Assembly (NCBI GenBank): GCA_963669155.1
Contig: OZ022576.1
Location: 9,984,710 to 10,048,709, forward strand
Origin: Arbacia lixula
Taxonomy: Eukaryota > Echinodermata > Echinoidea > Arbacioida > Arbaciidae
Direction of reading: 5' to 3'
Length of the DNA stretch: 64,000 nucleotides
Shown here piece after piece: positions 26,386 to 37,816 of this stretch. Position numbers and translations under genes: made by a program. How positions within the stretch are numbered: the stretch's first letter is position 1; each line of letters begins with the position of its first letter. Below the pieces are notes generated by a model. It saw only the letters and a program-made list of their open reading frames with translations, was not told where the DNA came from and did no database searches.

Positions 26386-29300
26386 CTGTGTGTCTGTGTG
26401 TGTGAGAGAGGGAGAGAGAGAGCTTGTGTGTTGTTTTTGTCTACACACTAAGAAATAAAGGTGCAGTTTAAGGTTCAATTTTGCGTTTAGCACCCCAATC
26501 TCGACAAGGGTTGAATATTTCGTACGAACCATGGCTCAATTTCCAGGAAGATTCAATTTTGAACCTTTCTGTATGGATTATTAGTCTTGTAAAGAAACCT
26601 ACAGAAAAGCGATTATCATGTTATTCACATGTTACAGCCAGTATCTGTTAAAAAGTAAGTTGATTCAAAGATTATGGGAAGAAAATGAAGTTAAATTACC
26701 CCATGACCAATATTAATCTATTTGCTACGTAAATCCGCGCAACATTAAAGTTATAATTCTCCGAAAAGAAAGTAATCGTATATAAACTAAGCGGCTAGCC
26801 GGTGTTGATCGACCAATCATGCAAGCGGAGACAAGGCATCAAATAGGTACTTCGTACTCAAATGCTATTGAATATTCATGCATGCATTAGGCCTCTTGAT
26901 TTGTGTCATAATTTTTTTTTCCATTTTAATAGATAAACGGCATAAAACTAGATAAAAGGAATATTTAAGCCTACATTCCAATAAACATTTAGAAATTTAG
27001 ACATTAAAATAACAAATGCCACCTAATTGAGTGCAGACAACAATAATTACAACAAAATATTGATCTTTAGTTGTACTAACCTATATTTTTTTGGAGCACA
27101 TTACCGTAGTACTATACATGTATAATGAAAGTGAGCGTGCGAACACGATAGGAGTAGGGTAGGATACGATAGGATAGGATTAATTAGGTTTAAGGTTGTG
27201 TAGGGTAGGTAGGGTTAAGGTTGTGTGCGCGTTTACATCCATGTATGTTTAATCATGTGACAATTACATGATATCAAATAAATAATATTGATCTTCCAAA
27301 ACGATTTGTTTATTTTCCACATTTTGACGTCCTTAAAACGTTTTCACAAAACGTCCAAAACGCCTACGTTTTAAAACGTCTTTAAAACGTTTTTTTTTTT
27401 TGTTACCTGGGTATGGGGTTCAGAAATAAAGCATAAAAGTTTCAATTATGCACCCTGCAGTGTTGGGTTTGGTGGAAAATGAACCTCCAAAGGTGCAAAA
27501 ATATTCATTTAAGGGTGCAAATTTGAACCGTATGGATGTTGAATAGAACCCCGACTACTTTTAAATTGAACCCCTAGGTGTGCAGTTTTGAACGCACAGG
27601 GTGCAAAAATGAACCCCAATAGAGTGTTCAAATTTGCACCCTTGACAAGGATGCAAATTTTGAACCCCATTGGGGTGCTGGTATTGTATCACGCCTGAAG
27701 GTTCAATTTTGAACCCTAATTTCTTAGTGTGTACGTGTTATGCGTTCAGGTTCCAATTCTTCAGACACTTACCTAGTATAAAGGCACCCGTAACCGAGCC
27801 CATGATAGCCCCGCCCATGAAGAAACGAATGGTTATGAACATCCACATGTTGACAGAGAAAGCTAAGACGATTCCACAGCTACAGGCCACAGTCAAACAC
27901 ATATACAGTGTTTTCTTCCTTCCGATTCTATGAGGAAAAAAACAATGTCAGTCTTAAAGGGCATTGAAACATCGATGGCAGGATGATTGAAATCGTGGAA
28001 AACAGAGTTGAGTGGACTGTTAATGGGGTTCTTAAAATATTTTATACAAAATAACAAATACAATAAAGTTAATACTATGGAATAGATAAAAAAAAAATGT
28101 ACATGAACTTCCCTCACAATATGGGAAACTGCCCTTATGACTCCATTAACACTGGATAAGCGAAATGAAAACTGTAAATTTCCTTTATTCTAGCCGTTAA
28201 AACACATGAAAATCACATGTTGACAAGAAATAATTGTTCGGCGAAGTGAAGGTTGAGTCCTATCCAATAACAACATCTCTACTCTGGCCGATGCATGACA
28301 GTGCAATACCGTGCATGAATGTAGACTATGGTCGCTACGAAGGAGGGGGTTTCACACGTAAACAATGATACTTATGCACTCCTCCTAAAAAGCTTCGTAA
28401 AGCTTCGACTGTGGTATTTTAATCATATTAATATTATGGTATACTATATATATGTATATATGGTAACTGTTGAATAGCAGAGAGTATACAAGGAAGTATC
28501 ATTTGGAAGAGTCAACAAGTTTTTGCAAAGCAACGAAGGCAAAACCGAGTAATTCAACAGATGAGATGAGCAATGCGTGATATAAATCGTATTGATGTTG
28601 TTAAACTAAATTGTACAATAAGCACGATAAGTCTGGAATCAAGTTGAGAAATTAGCTATACCATGATAGTGATGTAGAATACGTTTGTAAGCCTTCTTTT
28701 GACTTTTGGCTTCTTTTGACTTATCCTCAAGTAATAAGGATTTGTTCCTCAGTGCATGCATTCATGTTATCTTCACAAGAAGAACACATAATAGAATGAA
28801 CCATCCGACATCAAATATCATAGTAACCATATATTCGATGCAATCGCATATTTTATTGTCAATTTACAATGTTCAAAATATTCAATGAATACTACTAGAA
28901 TTATGATTCATAAAGTGTCATGCTTCTAAATAACATGGCATCCTTTAACTTTATGTTGTTTCAAATTCAGGTTTATTTGTGTTATAATTTTTTAAAATTA
29001 TTGGTCAGAAGTGTCAAAAAGTGTTGTCTAAAAAGTAGGTGTATTTACTTATTATATGATTACATGTGTGCATTTTGTTGTTGAAATACCAGTGTACAAT
29101 ATTTGAAATACAACATTCGCTATAATTTTAGACATATTCAAGCATGACAAGGAGGGAATTGTGTAAACATCTGTGGTGGTGTTACCGTGAGCAATTGCAT
29201 CCTGTTTTGGCACCGAACATAAACAGGCGCATTATTCTGATGAGTGGCGTCTAATAAGCTTCAACTGTTTATTATGTGCTTAGAATCATTAAGTGTTTGC

Positions 29301-32300
29301 TCCATTGAAAATTATGATACTTTTTGTCGGATTACTTCTGGAAGAATCAAAATTTGATAATGTAATGTATGATTTATGCATGTGTTTTTCAAAATGGTAG
29401 GCAGTATTCATGTGCGAAGATATGCTAATGATACGGGGCTAACAAAAAAGGAAGGGGGGGGGGGGTATCATCTTATTTACTCACCTGTCTGCGACGAAGC
29501 CGACAAGAAGTGAGCCAACTCCAGTCCCCGCAAAGTAAATAGATTGCGATAACGATGTCAGGTAGCTAGATCCACACACTAGGTTAAACTAAAATTATAT
29601 CATGACAATGAAAGAAACAAATTTGCCATCATTACGGCAGACGAATATATGAAAAGAAGAAAAAGTAAAAAAAAAAAAGGGAATACCACGAAAGAACAAT
29701 TAGGTGTCAAAAACACGTTTCACTCTGACAAATAACAACAAAAAAAAATACTATTTGAATTATATTAAAATTTTAACTGATTTGCCGAAAAGTTATACTC
29801 TAATCAAATATTAAAAAAGAATGGAATAAGATATAAGTTGTTGATGCAATGTCACGAAAACTGCTTTCAAAACAATTCACATCCTCCGTTTGTATAATGC
29901 TTACATTCCAGTTTCATTCCACGTCTTACCATTTTGATATTTTTCAACAGTGTAAAATGCTTGTAAATGTGTTTTTTTTACAGTTTTGATTAATGATTTT
30001 CAAAATATTACAGTTCAAATCAAGCTGACATTTATATTGTCAAGCCAAAGGATGACATTGCAAAGTTTTCTAGTTGCAGACTTTGTGAAATTGAATCAAG
30101 TAGCCTACTCTTGTTGTAATGATATTTTGAATGACTAATGAGATGTCCAATTTTGGACCAAAGTTGGACCACAAATTTGTGTTTATCAGATAATCAATTC
30201 AGGATACCCATCGCACATCACACCTGTCAACCCAATAGCAACTGTCATCACAGATTTTTATTAACAATCACTTTGCTACTGGCAGAAAAGTGATTGTGGA
30301 TTGGCACGTGTGAAGCAGAATGGGCTTTTTTTGTTCCGAATTGATAATTTGATGCATGCATATTAATACGTCCAAATTTGTCCACAAGGGAAAATCTCCT
30401 TATGTTTCAAAGATATCTTATCTTACAAGAGTGATGATGGATGACATTTCATGACATCTGCTTCCAAAATAGTAATTGCCACCCTTTTACATAATAATGT
30501 GTACTTTTCAGCTAAAGTCGAGTTGAAGGGTTTTGTTTTTTTTGTTTTAAGTTCTGTAAAGAGTATCCAAATGTGTTTATTTAAAACACCTTATAGTCTA
30601 TGTTAAGCTCATAATAAACTGTATGTACCCCTTGGTAGTAATATGTGTTATGCCTTATTGACTGTGTGAAGAACGTGTCTCACAAACAGATCGCAACTAG
30701 CCACCCCTCCCACACACACACACACACACTCCAAACGCAGGAAAGCAAACCACGGTCCACATACAGGATCTATGTGGCCAAATTCCCTTTACGCGATCAT
30801 TCCAGAGAAAACAAGTAATTGATTTTTGCTGTAATTCTACCAGTCACCATTAAAATGTACCTGTTTATTTTATTTGGACAGGTTTTCAAAGCGATAACAT
30901 TGTTTAAAAGTGACTCGTTTCGCTTGCGCTGATTCTTCACGAACTAAAGTCAAAAGCGTGAGAACTCACATCCTGGTTGATGGTCGACGTCGACTTATCC
31001 ACGTCGTACACCCAACCATCATCGCACGGGATCGTCGCAGTACCTTCCAAGTCGAGATCAGGACTAAATGGGATCCCGGTTACGTTGTACCGGAGGCACT
31101 GTTCGAAAACAACTTCCCCTTCCGACGTAAAGTTGCTGGGGATCCCAACTTCTTTTTTGAGGAGGGAGCATTCCTGGGATGAGTTCAAGCCAAAATCACT
31201 GCATTCTACCGAATCCCATTCAGGTATCTACAATTATTATACCACAAGAAATGAAAACGATCAACTCTTCATAAATAACTCTATAAAACTCCGAAAGATC
31301 AAAATAAATACGAATGATAAATGGCCACTTGGCACTCAAATGTATTTTACATCATACATGTCTGGGGTGAATGTAACAGGTTCCCTTGATATTGCAGGAA
31401 CCGAATTACTTGAGGTGAATAATACATCTTTTGTTGACTGCAAATTGATAAGAACCTAACGTGGATGAGCATATCAAATTTGTGAACAAAATAATCCTCT
31501 GAAAAGTATGTATCTTGTTTATACTTAGACATTTTGTTCCAAAAATCATTTTGTTGCTGCTATAAAAAGCATTAATACAGACACACGTATCGTATGGCAT
31601 TGGAGTGTGGGGGAGCACGTATAAGACCCATTTAAATCGCACTTTCCTGGCACAGAACATCGCAATGAGAGCTATCACATTCAGCCCAAGAGGTGCCCAT
31701 TTTGATTTTCTGCTCCAAAAACATAAACTTCACTTTCTTTCTCTACTTTCATCTATGAGTTATTACATAGTAGACTACCACACTCTCAGAGTAGTGTCAG
31801 GTGATAGACCATAAGTATGCAACACGGAGTAAAGATTGTGGTCAATTATATCTTCTAAAACGCAGAACGACACAGGGCTAATTTTCAATTTCCTTCATGG
31901 GAACAAAATTTTGGAATTGTATACCGAATTATATGAAGGGGTAGGAAAACTAGACATACTTTCAGAAAGGAATTAATTGCCTACTTAAATACATCCAATC
32001 TGAATACATGTATTTGACTTCGGCAGATGAATTTGAAACAAAACAAAATTACATGTGTTATACAAGAGTTGACTTCATTAATGCTGATTTTAATGATAAG
32101 TTGTTACAATGGTAACTCCACTATTTATATATATTACCATGTACATGTATCACATTTCTTCAGATTTGTTTCAACATGTACCTTTAACACGTTTTTAGTT
32201 TTTATTTCTGTTTTTCTTGAAACATTGCATGTTTATTTTATTTAACGTGCCCCTGTCATCAAAATGTATGTTGAGTTCTGTTAATGCAACTTAATATGTA

Positions 32301-35300
32301 TATAACAAAACCACTAACTGTTCAATGGAAATACGTGTCCTTTATTTTAAAATGTTTTGTCAATATTTTTTTCTCAGCACTGACAAGCCCCGCCTCCAAC
32401 TCAAGATTCCCCCTGTGACATCATCAAATGTAGAAATTAGCAGGATAATAGACATGATTTATGCACAAAGTAAACATTGCAATCACTACCTGCAAGTGCT
32501 TATAATAGCATCGCATAGCGAGCACATTTCTGACATAAGGAAACGATTATTCCCACATGAAAGGTTGGTAGATGGTATCGTGTGAAGATATGTGATTCTC
32601 TTGTGGGCAGGTGGAGGTAGTCATTACAATGTTTAGTTTGTGCATAAATTCTGCTTAATACCCTGCCAGTTTCTATATTTAATGATGTCACAGGGGGAAT
32701 CTTGAGTTGGAGGATATTTTGCAGGCGGGGCTTATCAGTACTGAGAAAAAAAATAAGAATTTATTTTTAATATAGGACACATAATTCCATTGAACAGTTA
32801 GTGATTTTTTTATGTACATATTATGTTGCATACATTCTAATGACAGGGGACCCCTTTCATGAATTATGAAAGATTGAAGGAATCAGGCTCGACAACACTT
32901 GTGCTACCCTCTGGTTCCTTTTTAACAATAATATCTTTAATATTCTTTTTACTTATCCATAACTTTGGATAAATTACGCAAATTAGGTACATGCATGCAG
33001 AACACATTCTATGTATTCATATTAATATATATATGTATTTTCTTATTAGGTAATACAATATAATGTTATATTAAAATCTGTAGATTTTATATTACAATTG
33101 TTATTTCATTCTCGGATTGGTTATATTGTTATTGTTGATGTTGTTAAAATATTGTTCTGTTTAATGCTTTTGTGGTTAAATAAACTCAAACTCAAACTTA
33201 AATAAATGTCAAAATAAATGAAGAAATTCAACAATGCGAGCAACCAAAAACAGGTTAGCCCACCTTCACGGCTTTACTAACCAACTGTACTACTTTTTAG
33301 CACGGTGCAAACCATGTATAGGTCCAGGTTATTGGCTAAATATCAAGGTCAGCTGGCTCCCAGATATGCTAGCTGGGTAGTTCCATCCAACCCTTATCGA
33401 ATAAAAATTAAAACTAACGAAGTCAAGTTATATTTCGGTGTGCGTAACATGAACACATGTACAATCGATTTTTAAAAACAACTGGATTATGTGCTTTCCT
33501 TTTTATTATGATGACATGAAATAAAATCTGACGTTTACAGTCCATCTTTGCTACTTGATGTTCCAACAAACTTTTCACCCTCTTGAAATAAAAAAAAAAG
33601 AAAGAAAACACAACTCGGATCAAGCTTTCGTGTACACACCATGAAGTCCAAGGAGGTAAATGTGTAGAGGCAGGTTTGGTAACAATTAAATATCGTTGGA
33701 ACATTAAAATGGCATTTTCACATTGAAAAACTACACCATAAAAGCTTACAAATTGTGTGTATCCGATAATCAATTCAAAACACATTGAATTAAAAACAAA
33801 TTGTTCATTACAATAATCACAGGTCTGTATTTCTTCATTAATTTTCAATGGGTGGATCGCAAACTGACTCTTTTAATTGTTGCTATTCGGACAAACCTCA
33901 GACAAGCTTTTGAATTACCATCGAGTACCGAAATGGTGTCGTCATATGAGCATTTTGTCAAGACAACTGGCTATAAACAAAATCACTGAAGTAAGAGCTT
34001 CACTGGTACGACATTTTCTATCGGGCTAGTGTCGGGCACTCTTTTCCATTATCGTAATGTATTCACAACTTTTCCCGTATCTGCGAGGTATCGCGTTATT
34101 TCATTTGCCTGTATTTCGTAATTGAATTTTTAGTAGCGAGAACGCACTCTGAATCTGCAAGTTGCTGCTCCTTGGACAAACCTCGGACAAGCTTTGGGGT
34201 TACCATTAGTAACGTATTGTTTGAATGACGTAAATAAATTGTGCGTTTGTAACGAAAAAGGTCTATCATAGATGACATTATGATGGTAGTTGCGATTGGA
34301 TTCACAGGTGTGATGCACAAGGGGATTTTTTGTTTTAAATTCATAAACCATTTTTTATAGGTATTCACATTTTATTCACGTCGTTTAAACAATACGTTGC
34401 TATAGTAACCCCGAATTTTGTCACAGTTTGGCCGAGTACCAAGTAAGTAATGAGTAATAAGTAAGTAATAAGTAAGCAAGTAATAGATTCAGAATGCGTT
34501 CCATCCATTGAAATTGAATCACGAAATACAGGGAATAGACCGGTTTGCTAACGAATTCAACATTTGCCCCTGACAACCGGAAAGCTTGCCGAGATTTGCC
34601 CGATATAACACCTAATGTATGCAAAGTGGATTTCATGTACTGAATTGTACTGAATTCATGTATTGTTAGGTAAAGGTTAATTGAATAACTCGTTCCCCGG
34701 TCTATTGTAACAACCAGTTATCAGGCAGATAGGAAGAAAGTTGTGAATACATTGTGAAAATGGTTTCCAACGGATACTTACACATTTCAAAGTCCAACCT
34801 TGTCCAAAGTGAAAATCCCATTGAACTTATTCCAATGGTTTTGGCCAATCTGAAATGTCACTTAATCACTTAAATATTGACATCCTTTGGCGAAACAATG
34901 TGTACATTTTAGCTTGATTCGGGTTGTAACGTTGTTAAAATAATTTGTCATAAGTTTGTTCCAACAACTACGTCTACGTAATTCTATGTACCATGTAACA
35001 TCCCGAATCCCACTTACATCAAATGAATCGTCAGTAATGGGTGATTGTTAATGTTATACATCGACTTAATACCATATCGTCGCCATGTACGCAACAAGAA
35101 TTCGAATATGAAAACGATTTGTTAAGTGTTCCACCCAACACTTACCCGACACCAGTGATCCGGCTTCCCCGAAAGGAACACAACAGCCAGAGCGTGCCAC
35201 GGAGCGATGAACGTAAACAGGCACAACAAGTTGTAAATGCAGATCTGATAGCGACCGAACTCGCCAATTCGGACAAGGATGTCGTCGAAGGTGATTGGGT

Positions 35301-35316
35301 CCCTTTTTACCGCCAT
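20380..35316 (-). CDS. SLC22-family organic cation transporter-like protein (complete, 11 exons)
   Basis: Coding exons, 5' to 3': 35316-35146, 31227-30970, 29588-29485, 27927-27773, 26044-25876, 25298-25157, 24693-24605, 23251-23043, 21602-21494, 21126-20917, 20464-20380. They join in phase to 1701 bases, 566 residues, the usual SLC22 length. Seen: N-terminal FDDILVRIGEFGRYQ; a large Cys-rich extracellular loop (exons 1-2) with glycosylation sites near N72, N89 and N105; the MFS motif GFVADRIGRK (about 173-182); the family signature PESARWLL (289-296); and LPETRGKKLPET (519-530) after the last membrane segment. These are hallmarks of 12-span SLC22 carriers, which move organic cations, anions, zwitterions or carnitine across the plasma membrane. 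The substrate cannot be read from the sequence. The start lies in good context (ACCATGG). Intron 5 uses a GC donor. Confidence 0.93.
20747..20776. repeat. (TG)n microsatellite in SLC22 intron 10
   Basis: Short pure TG run. Confidence 0.9.
20917..21126 (-). CDS. SLC22-like exon 10
   Basis: Encodes TM11-TM12 and LPETRGKKLPET. An in-frame TAG follows directly if the donor TG|GTAGGG is not used, so a protein ending GENIGW would also be possible. Splicing to exon 11 adds a 27-residue tail. Confidence 0.88.
21494..21602 (-). CDS. SLC22-like exon 9
   Basis: 35 full codons, PGIVRATVAIFGKFA to EIFPTPV. Contains TM10 and the conserved E-I-FPT-R loop. A GA repeat in the preceding intron abuts the acceptor. 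Confidence 0.93.
23043..23251 (-). CDS. SLC22-like exon 8
   Basis: 69 full codons, IVNTIVYYGLSLSS to VACVATAFI, covering TM7-TM9 with the YPLEYWGRR loop. Acceptor ACACAG, donor C|GTGAGT. Confidence 0.93.
23330..23640 (+). repeat. Dispersed repeat copy in SLC22 intron (pair with 53200-53520)
   Basis: Shares with the 53-kb copy, in the same orientation, AAGGGATGTCA, TCGAT.ACTTTTCTTGTA and GAAGCATCATGCATTATTAA. Its inner part is palindromic-like (ACACATG... against ...CATGTGTG). Related pieces occur at 30170-30330 and 34265-34320. Confidence 0.65.
24605..24693 (-). CDS. SLC22-like exon 7
   Basis: 29 codons, KREQESKQTF to NLMFG plus TT, at TT|GTAAGT. Loop residues leading into TM7. Confidence 0.9.
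25157..25298 (-). CDS. SLC22-like exon 6
   Basis: Carries PESARWLL and the central cytoplasmic loop (ending ECDYVTSE). The donor GAG|GTCAGC is weak, but the phase fits the next exon. Confidence 0.88.
25876..26044 (-). CDS. SLC22-like exon 5 (GC donor)
   Basis: Starts NEFIGSSKRNVGG and ends AMYLAY plus AG, at CTACAG|GCAAGT. The GC dinucleotide takes the place of GT, and the rest of the donor is a perfect match to U1, as in known GC-AG introns. The phase-2 join to exon 6 restores R-IIPESARWLL. Confidence 0.9.
26357..26422. repeat. (TG)n(GA)n microsatellite
   Basis: TG run followed by a GA run just outside the left end of the intron-4 element. Confidence 0.9.
26442..27733. mobile_element. DNA element with CACACTAAGAAAT inverted ends, in SLC22 intron 4
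   Basis: The left end TACACACTAAGAAAT (26442) is exactly repeated in inverse at the right end (27719-27733), with TA outermost on both sides. The interior has many degenerate modules around GGTGCAAA, TTGAACCCC and GGTTCAATTTTGAACC. A middle part (about 26580-27400) looks unrelated, with TAGGG-rich and ACGTTTTAAAACGT-type repeats, and may be a nested insertion. No transposase was seen, so it is non-autonomous. Confidence 0.75.
27773..27927 (-). CDS. SLC22-like exon 4
   Basis: Completes the DRIGRKK motif, then TM3 and TM4 (ending VTGAFIL plus one base) at G|GTAAGT. Acceptor CTCATAG. Confidence 0.93.
29485..29588 (-). CDS. SLC22-like exon 3
   Basis: Encodes FNLVCGSSYLTSLSQSIYFA and TM2, ending GFVAD plus two bases (phase 2) at CAG|GTGAGT. 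Acceptor TTTTAG. Confidence 0.93.
30020..30430. repeat. Palindromic dispersed repeat in SLC22 intron 2
   Basis: Ends and centre are mutually inverted in pieces (ATCAGATAATCAATTC against GAATTGATAATTTGATG; CCCAATAGCAACTGTCATCA against AGTGATTGTGGATTGG). Parts reappear near 34845-34930 in inverse. Confidence 0.55.
30970..31227 (-). CDS. SLC22-like exon 2
   Basis: 86 codons starting IPEWDSVECS after TTGTAG and ending STINQD before GTGAGT. Encodes the rest of the extracellular loop, with the family-typical GWVYD and several cysteines. Open frames on the opposite strand here are shadows. Confidence 0.92.
31320..32010 (+). mobile_element. LINE reverse transcriptase C-terminal part in SLC22 intron 1
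   Basis: Broken plus-strand frames give, in order: GTELLEVNNTSFV; LTWMSI; VWGSTYKTHLNR-like (31605-31640); AMRAITFSPRGAHFDFLLQKH; and then SISFMGTKFWNCIPNYMKG. These are the final reverse transcriptase blocks of CR1/L2-type LINEs. Several frameshifts make it non-functional. The 3' UTR probably continues past the foldback inserted at 32250 to the A-rich tail near 33210. Confidence 0.8.
32250..32849. mobile_element. 600-bp foldback element
   Basis: Two inverted arms of about 200-280 bases. Outer ends are CCCCTGTCATCAAAATGTATG and its inverse, then ACTAACTGTTCAATGGAA, then GATTCCCCCTGTGACATCAT, each present at both sides. The centre is single-copy. A further copy of one arm lies at 37676-37812. 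Confidence 0.85.
33130..33210 (+). repeat. Probable LINE 3' tail
   Basis: A T-rich end followed by AATAAACTCAAACTCAAACTT, resembling the short tandem tails of CR1/L2-type LINEs. Probably the displaced 3' end of the LINE at 31.3-32.0 kb. Confidence 0.45.
33740..34960. repeat. Cluster of related MITE-like repeats in SLC22 intron 1
   Basis: Recurring pieces in both orientations: GGACAAACCTCAGACAAGCTTTTG and its variant near 34180; TGGGTGGATCGCAAACTGA near 33850; CAGAATGCGTTCCATCCATTG near 34490; a (TAAG)n patch at 34440-34485. The same motifs recur around 40840-41130. Confidence 0.55.
35146..35316 (-). CDS. SLC22-like exon 1
   Basis: 57 codons, from MAVKRDPITF to KPDHWCR, ending exactly at CGG|GTAAGT (phase 0). 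Contains TM1 and the start of the large extracellular loop. Confidence 0.92.
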
Positions 35317-35640
35317 GGTCGTTGCCCCCGAGAGTACGAAGTATAAATTCTGAAGTATAAATTCGGAATTTGACGAAACAGTGACAAAGGTTTAGGCCTT
35401 GTCGTGTTATAACCTAAGCCACTTAGGACCTGTTCGAACACCTACCAATATATGCAGGCCGATTTAATGAAATGACGGCTTCAATGATTTTCAACAATTT
35501 GGCCTTCTTCCAGGCCACTATTGTGTACAAGTCTGTGGAAAATATACCATAGGTTTATACACAATGACAGGAGTGGCATTGAAGGAGACCAAACAGATAG
35601 AGCAGATAGTAGATTACAGCATTTCATTACAGATTTCATT
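35317..35640. other. Region upstream of the SLC22 start codon
   Basis: Would contain the promoter and 5' UTR. Two TTTATAC-like motifs lie within 60 bases of the ATG, but I cannot identify a transcription start. Confidence 0.35.
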
Positions 35641-35950
35641 TGCGATATGCCTGAAAAAGTTCCGTACCAAATTCTTTCTACAATTTTCTCCAAATTTCCC
35701 TTCGCTCACCCCAATCTAATTTCCAGTGTGTGTAATAAGATCAGCTATAAACTCCCAGCGAAGGCTGAACAGTTGACATATATCTCAAACCAGATTTTCT
35801 TTTGTTATCCAGAGGAAGCACTGCCGAAATAGAAATACAGCGTATTGTTTGAAACACCTGAATGTCTTGAATTTTTATGAGGCGACCGTCATCATAGATC
35901 AAAGGAAGTTTATCCAAACGCAGTCCATCCATGATAGGTCCATGATTAAA
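35640..35950. repeat. Dispersed repeat, short copy (pair with 17281-18305)
   Basis: Same two blocks as the 17-kb copy but directly joined. In plus-strand frame it reads MPEKVPYQILSTIFSKFPFA and continues HPNLISSVCNK, vaguely like an F-box start. A minus-strand frame in the second block (PIMDGLRLDKLPLIYDDG) is also open, so coding strand and function are unknown. Confidence 0.7.
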
Positions 35951-37675
35951 TCTAAGCCACCTGTTGAAAAACGAAATAAACCGTATTTGTGTTCGACTTG
36001 TGTCTGTGCATGAAAGTTGCACACGAATTGGCAGAGCAGACGACGCAAGCGCAAGATATAAGGTAGGACATGATTTGAATACCAAAAGAGTCCACTAGTG
36101 GCTTCGTTCATGAGAATGCAAATGTTTGATAAAGCCAGATTAACACACGGGCGAAATTGATGAATACAATCTGAAGGTTACACAGGCGAAGAGTGAAAAC
36201 TCTGAATCAATTGCAGGTCACATAGAACGCTTCGATGATCACCTATCGCTGGCGCGTGTATTTAGTTCAGAGCGGAAAAAATAATTTGGATAAACCTCAT
36301 GATGTAACATCAATGTTGACTGTGCTTGAAGTACTTAATGAGCGGCGAATTCCTGCGAACGTAGCAAATTTGGGATTCCGTCAGGGTTCGTAAAACGTTG
36401 CAATAAATGTCTCAAACAGTTTCTATTCTCGCAAAGTAGTTCTTGCCGCGAAGAAATTTTGAACACGTTCAAATTTTCTGTGCGAAGTCATTTTTTTTTC
36501 AAACAGTTGCAAGCGTTTGCAAAGCAGTCGCAAGTCAGTCGTAACCAATTGTTTGTCACTGAAGTTCTCTTTGAGTCACCAATGCTAGCGACCACATGAA
36601 TATATGGCTCCTATATAAAATAGATACAATGAGAACAATTTTGCCATACAGATCATCATGCCGAGGAAGAAAGATATGCATAAAAAGGGCAAAGACGTTT
36701 CGGGGGACAAGGGAAGGTATAAACCCCTTGCGTGCATGTGCATTGCGTTTATTTGAGCAAATTTGCATTTATTTAGCGGGTAAATGTTCCATATTAGTAG
36801 AGATTAAAAACAACCTGTGCCTTATTTTATTATTTGGACGCATTAACACTATTCTCCATTGAAAGTGAACACATCAGCTAGCAACCGAACTAAAAGGAAT
36901 GATTATACACAGTGTAATGGTTATATGACTATATCGTGATTCTAGAAAAAATACATATCAAACAATAATTGCTCTGTGTAGTCTCATCGGTATGAACACT
37001 GCTTTAAAGAATACCGTGCATCATTAACCTAGTTTCATGGGATCTTTTCCGGTACCCTTTGCAGATACGAAGCAACTACTTTGACCAGGGATGTTTTGCT
37101 GAAAAACATCCGTAGCAGATGTTCGGTCTCGAACCCTATCCCGTTCTGGAAGGAAGAAACAATATACTTTCCCATGTCCACAAAGTCCACAATCCAAACA
37201 ATGTATACGTCTTATCTTTCTTAATTATCTTCCTTTGTCACAGGCTCCTGGTAAGGTTGACGCCACAGGTTAAAGGAAAACACGTTTCATAAACCTTGCC
37301 ATATCCTGTAACTCTTAGAATGTATGATTATCCAGGGAGGTGCTCACACTCCCCTTGTATTCTTTGGACCTACAGTTATTACTCATAATAATATTATATC
37401 GAGTTTACACATATCACAAATCAACTTGCGTTTGCAATGGTGATATAAAGAGAAAAAAACAACTTGAATCTCATGGATATACTAGTCAGATCTTATTTGT
37501 CCATTGACAGTCCATACATTTACGAAATGACCAAAATGTAGGCATCGTCCCCAAATCATTACTTCAGATATGAAGTTGACATATAAACGTCTTGCAAACT
37601 CATGTAAATGGTGAAAGTTATTAAAAACTGGAACATTTTGATAAAATAGGTCATTCCGAAAATTAAAGGTATCCT
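35951..37675. other. Intergenic, nothing recognised
   Basis: No gene with recognisable similarity. Confidence 0.45.
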
Positions 37676-37816
37676 GACATATATGTTGACTTCTGTTGAT
37701 ACAACTAAGTATGTTTGTTTCAAAATCACTAACTGTTCAATGGAAATTTATGTTATATGTTATAAAATGATTTTTCTATATTTTTCTCAGTACTGCTAAG
37801 CCCCCCCCCCCCCCAC
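37676..37816. repeat. Solitary arm of the 600-bp foldback family, ending in a C run
   Basis: Matches the left arm of 32250-32849 from TGACATATATGTTGA through CACTAACTGTTCAATGGAA to CTCAGTACTG, then runs into a 16-base C homopolymer. Confidence 0.7.

Noticed and set aside
30910-31459. Plus-strand frames of 90 and 160 codons
   Set aside because: Antisense shadows of SLC22 exon 2. The 160-codon one also runs into LINE sequence.
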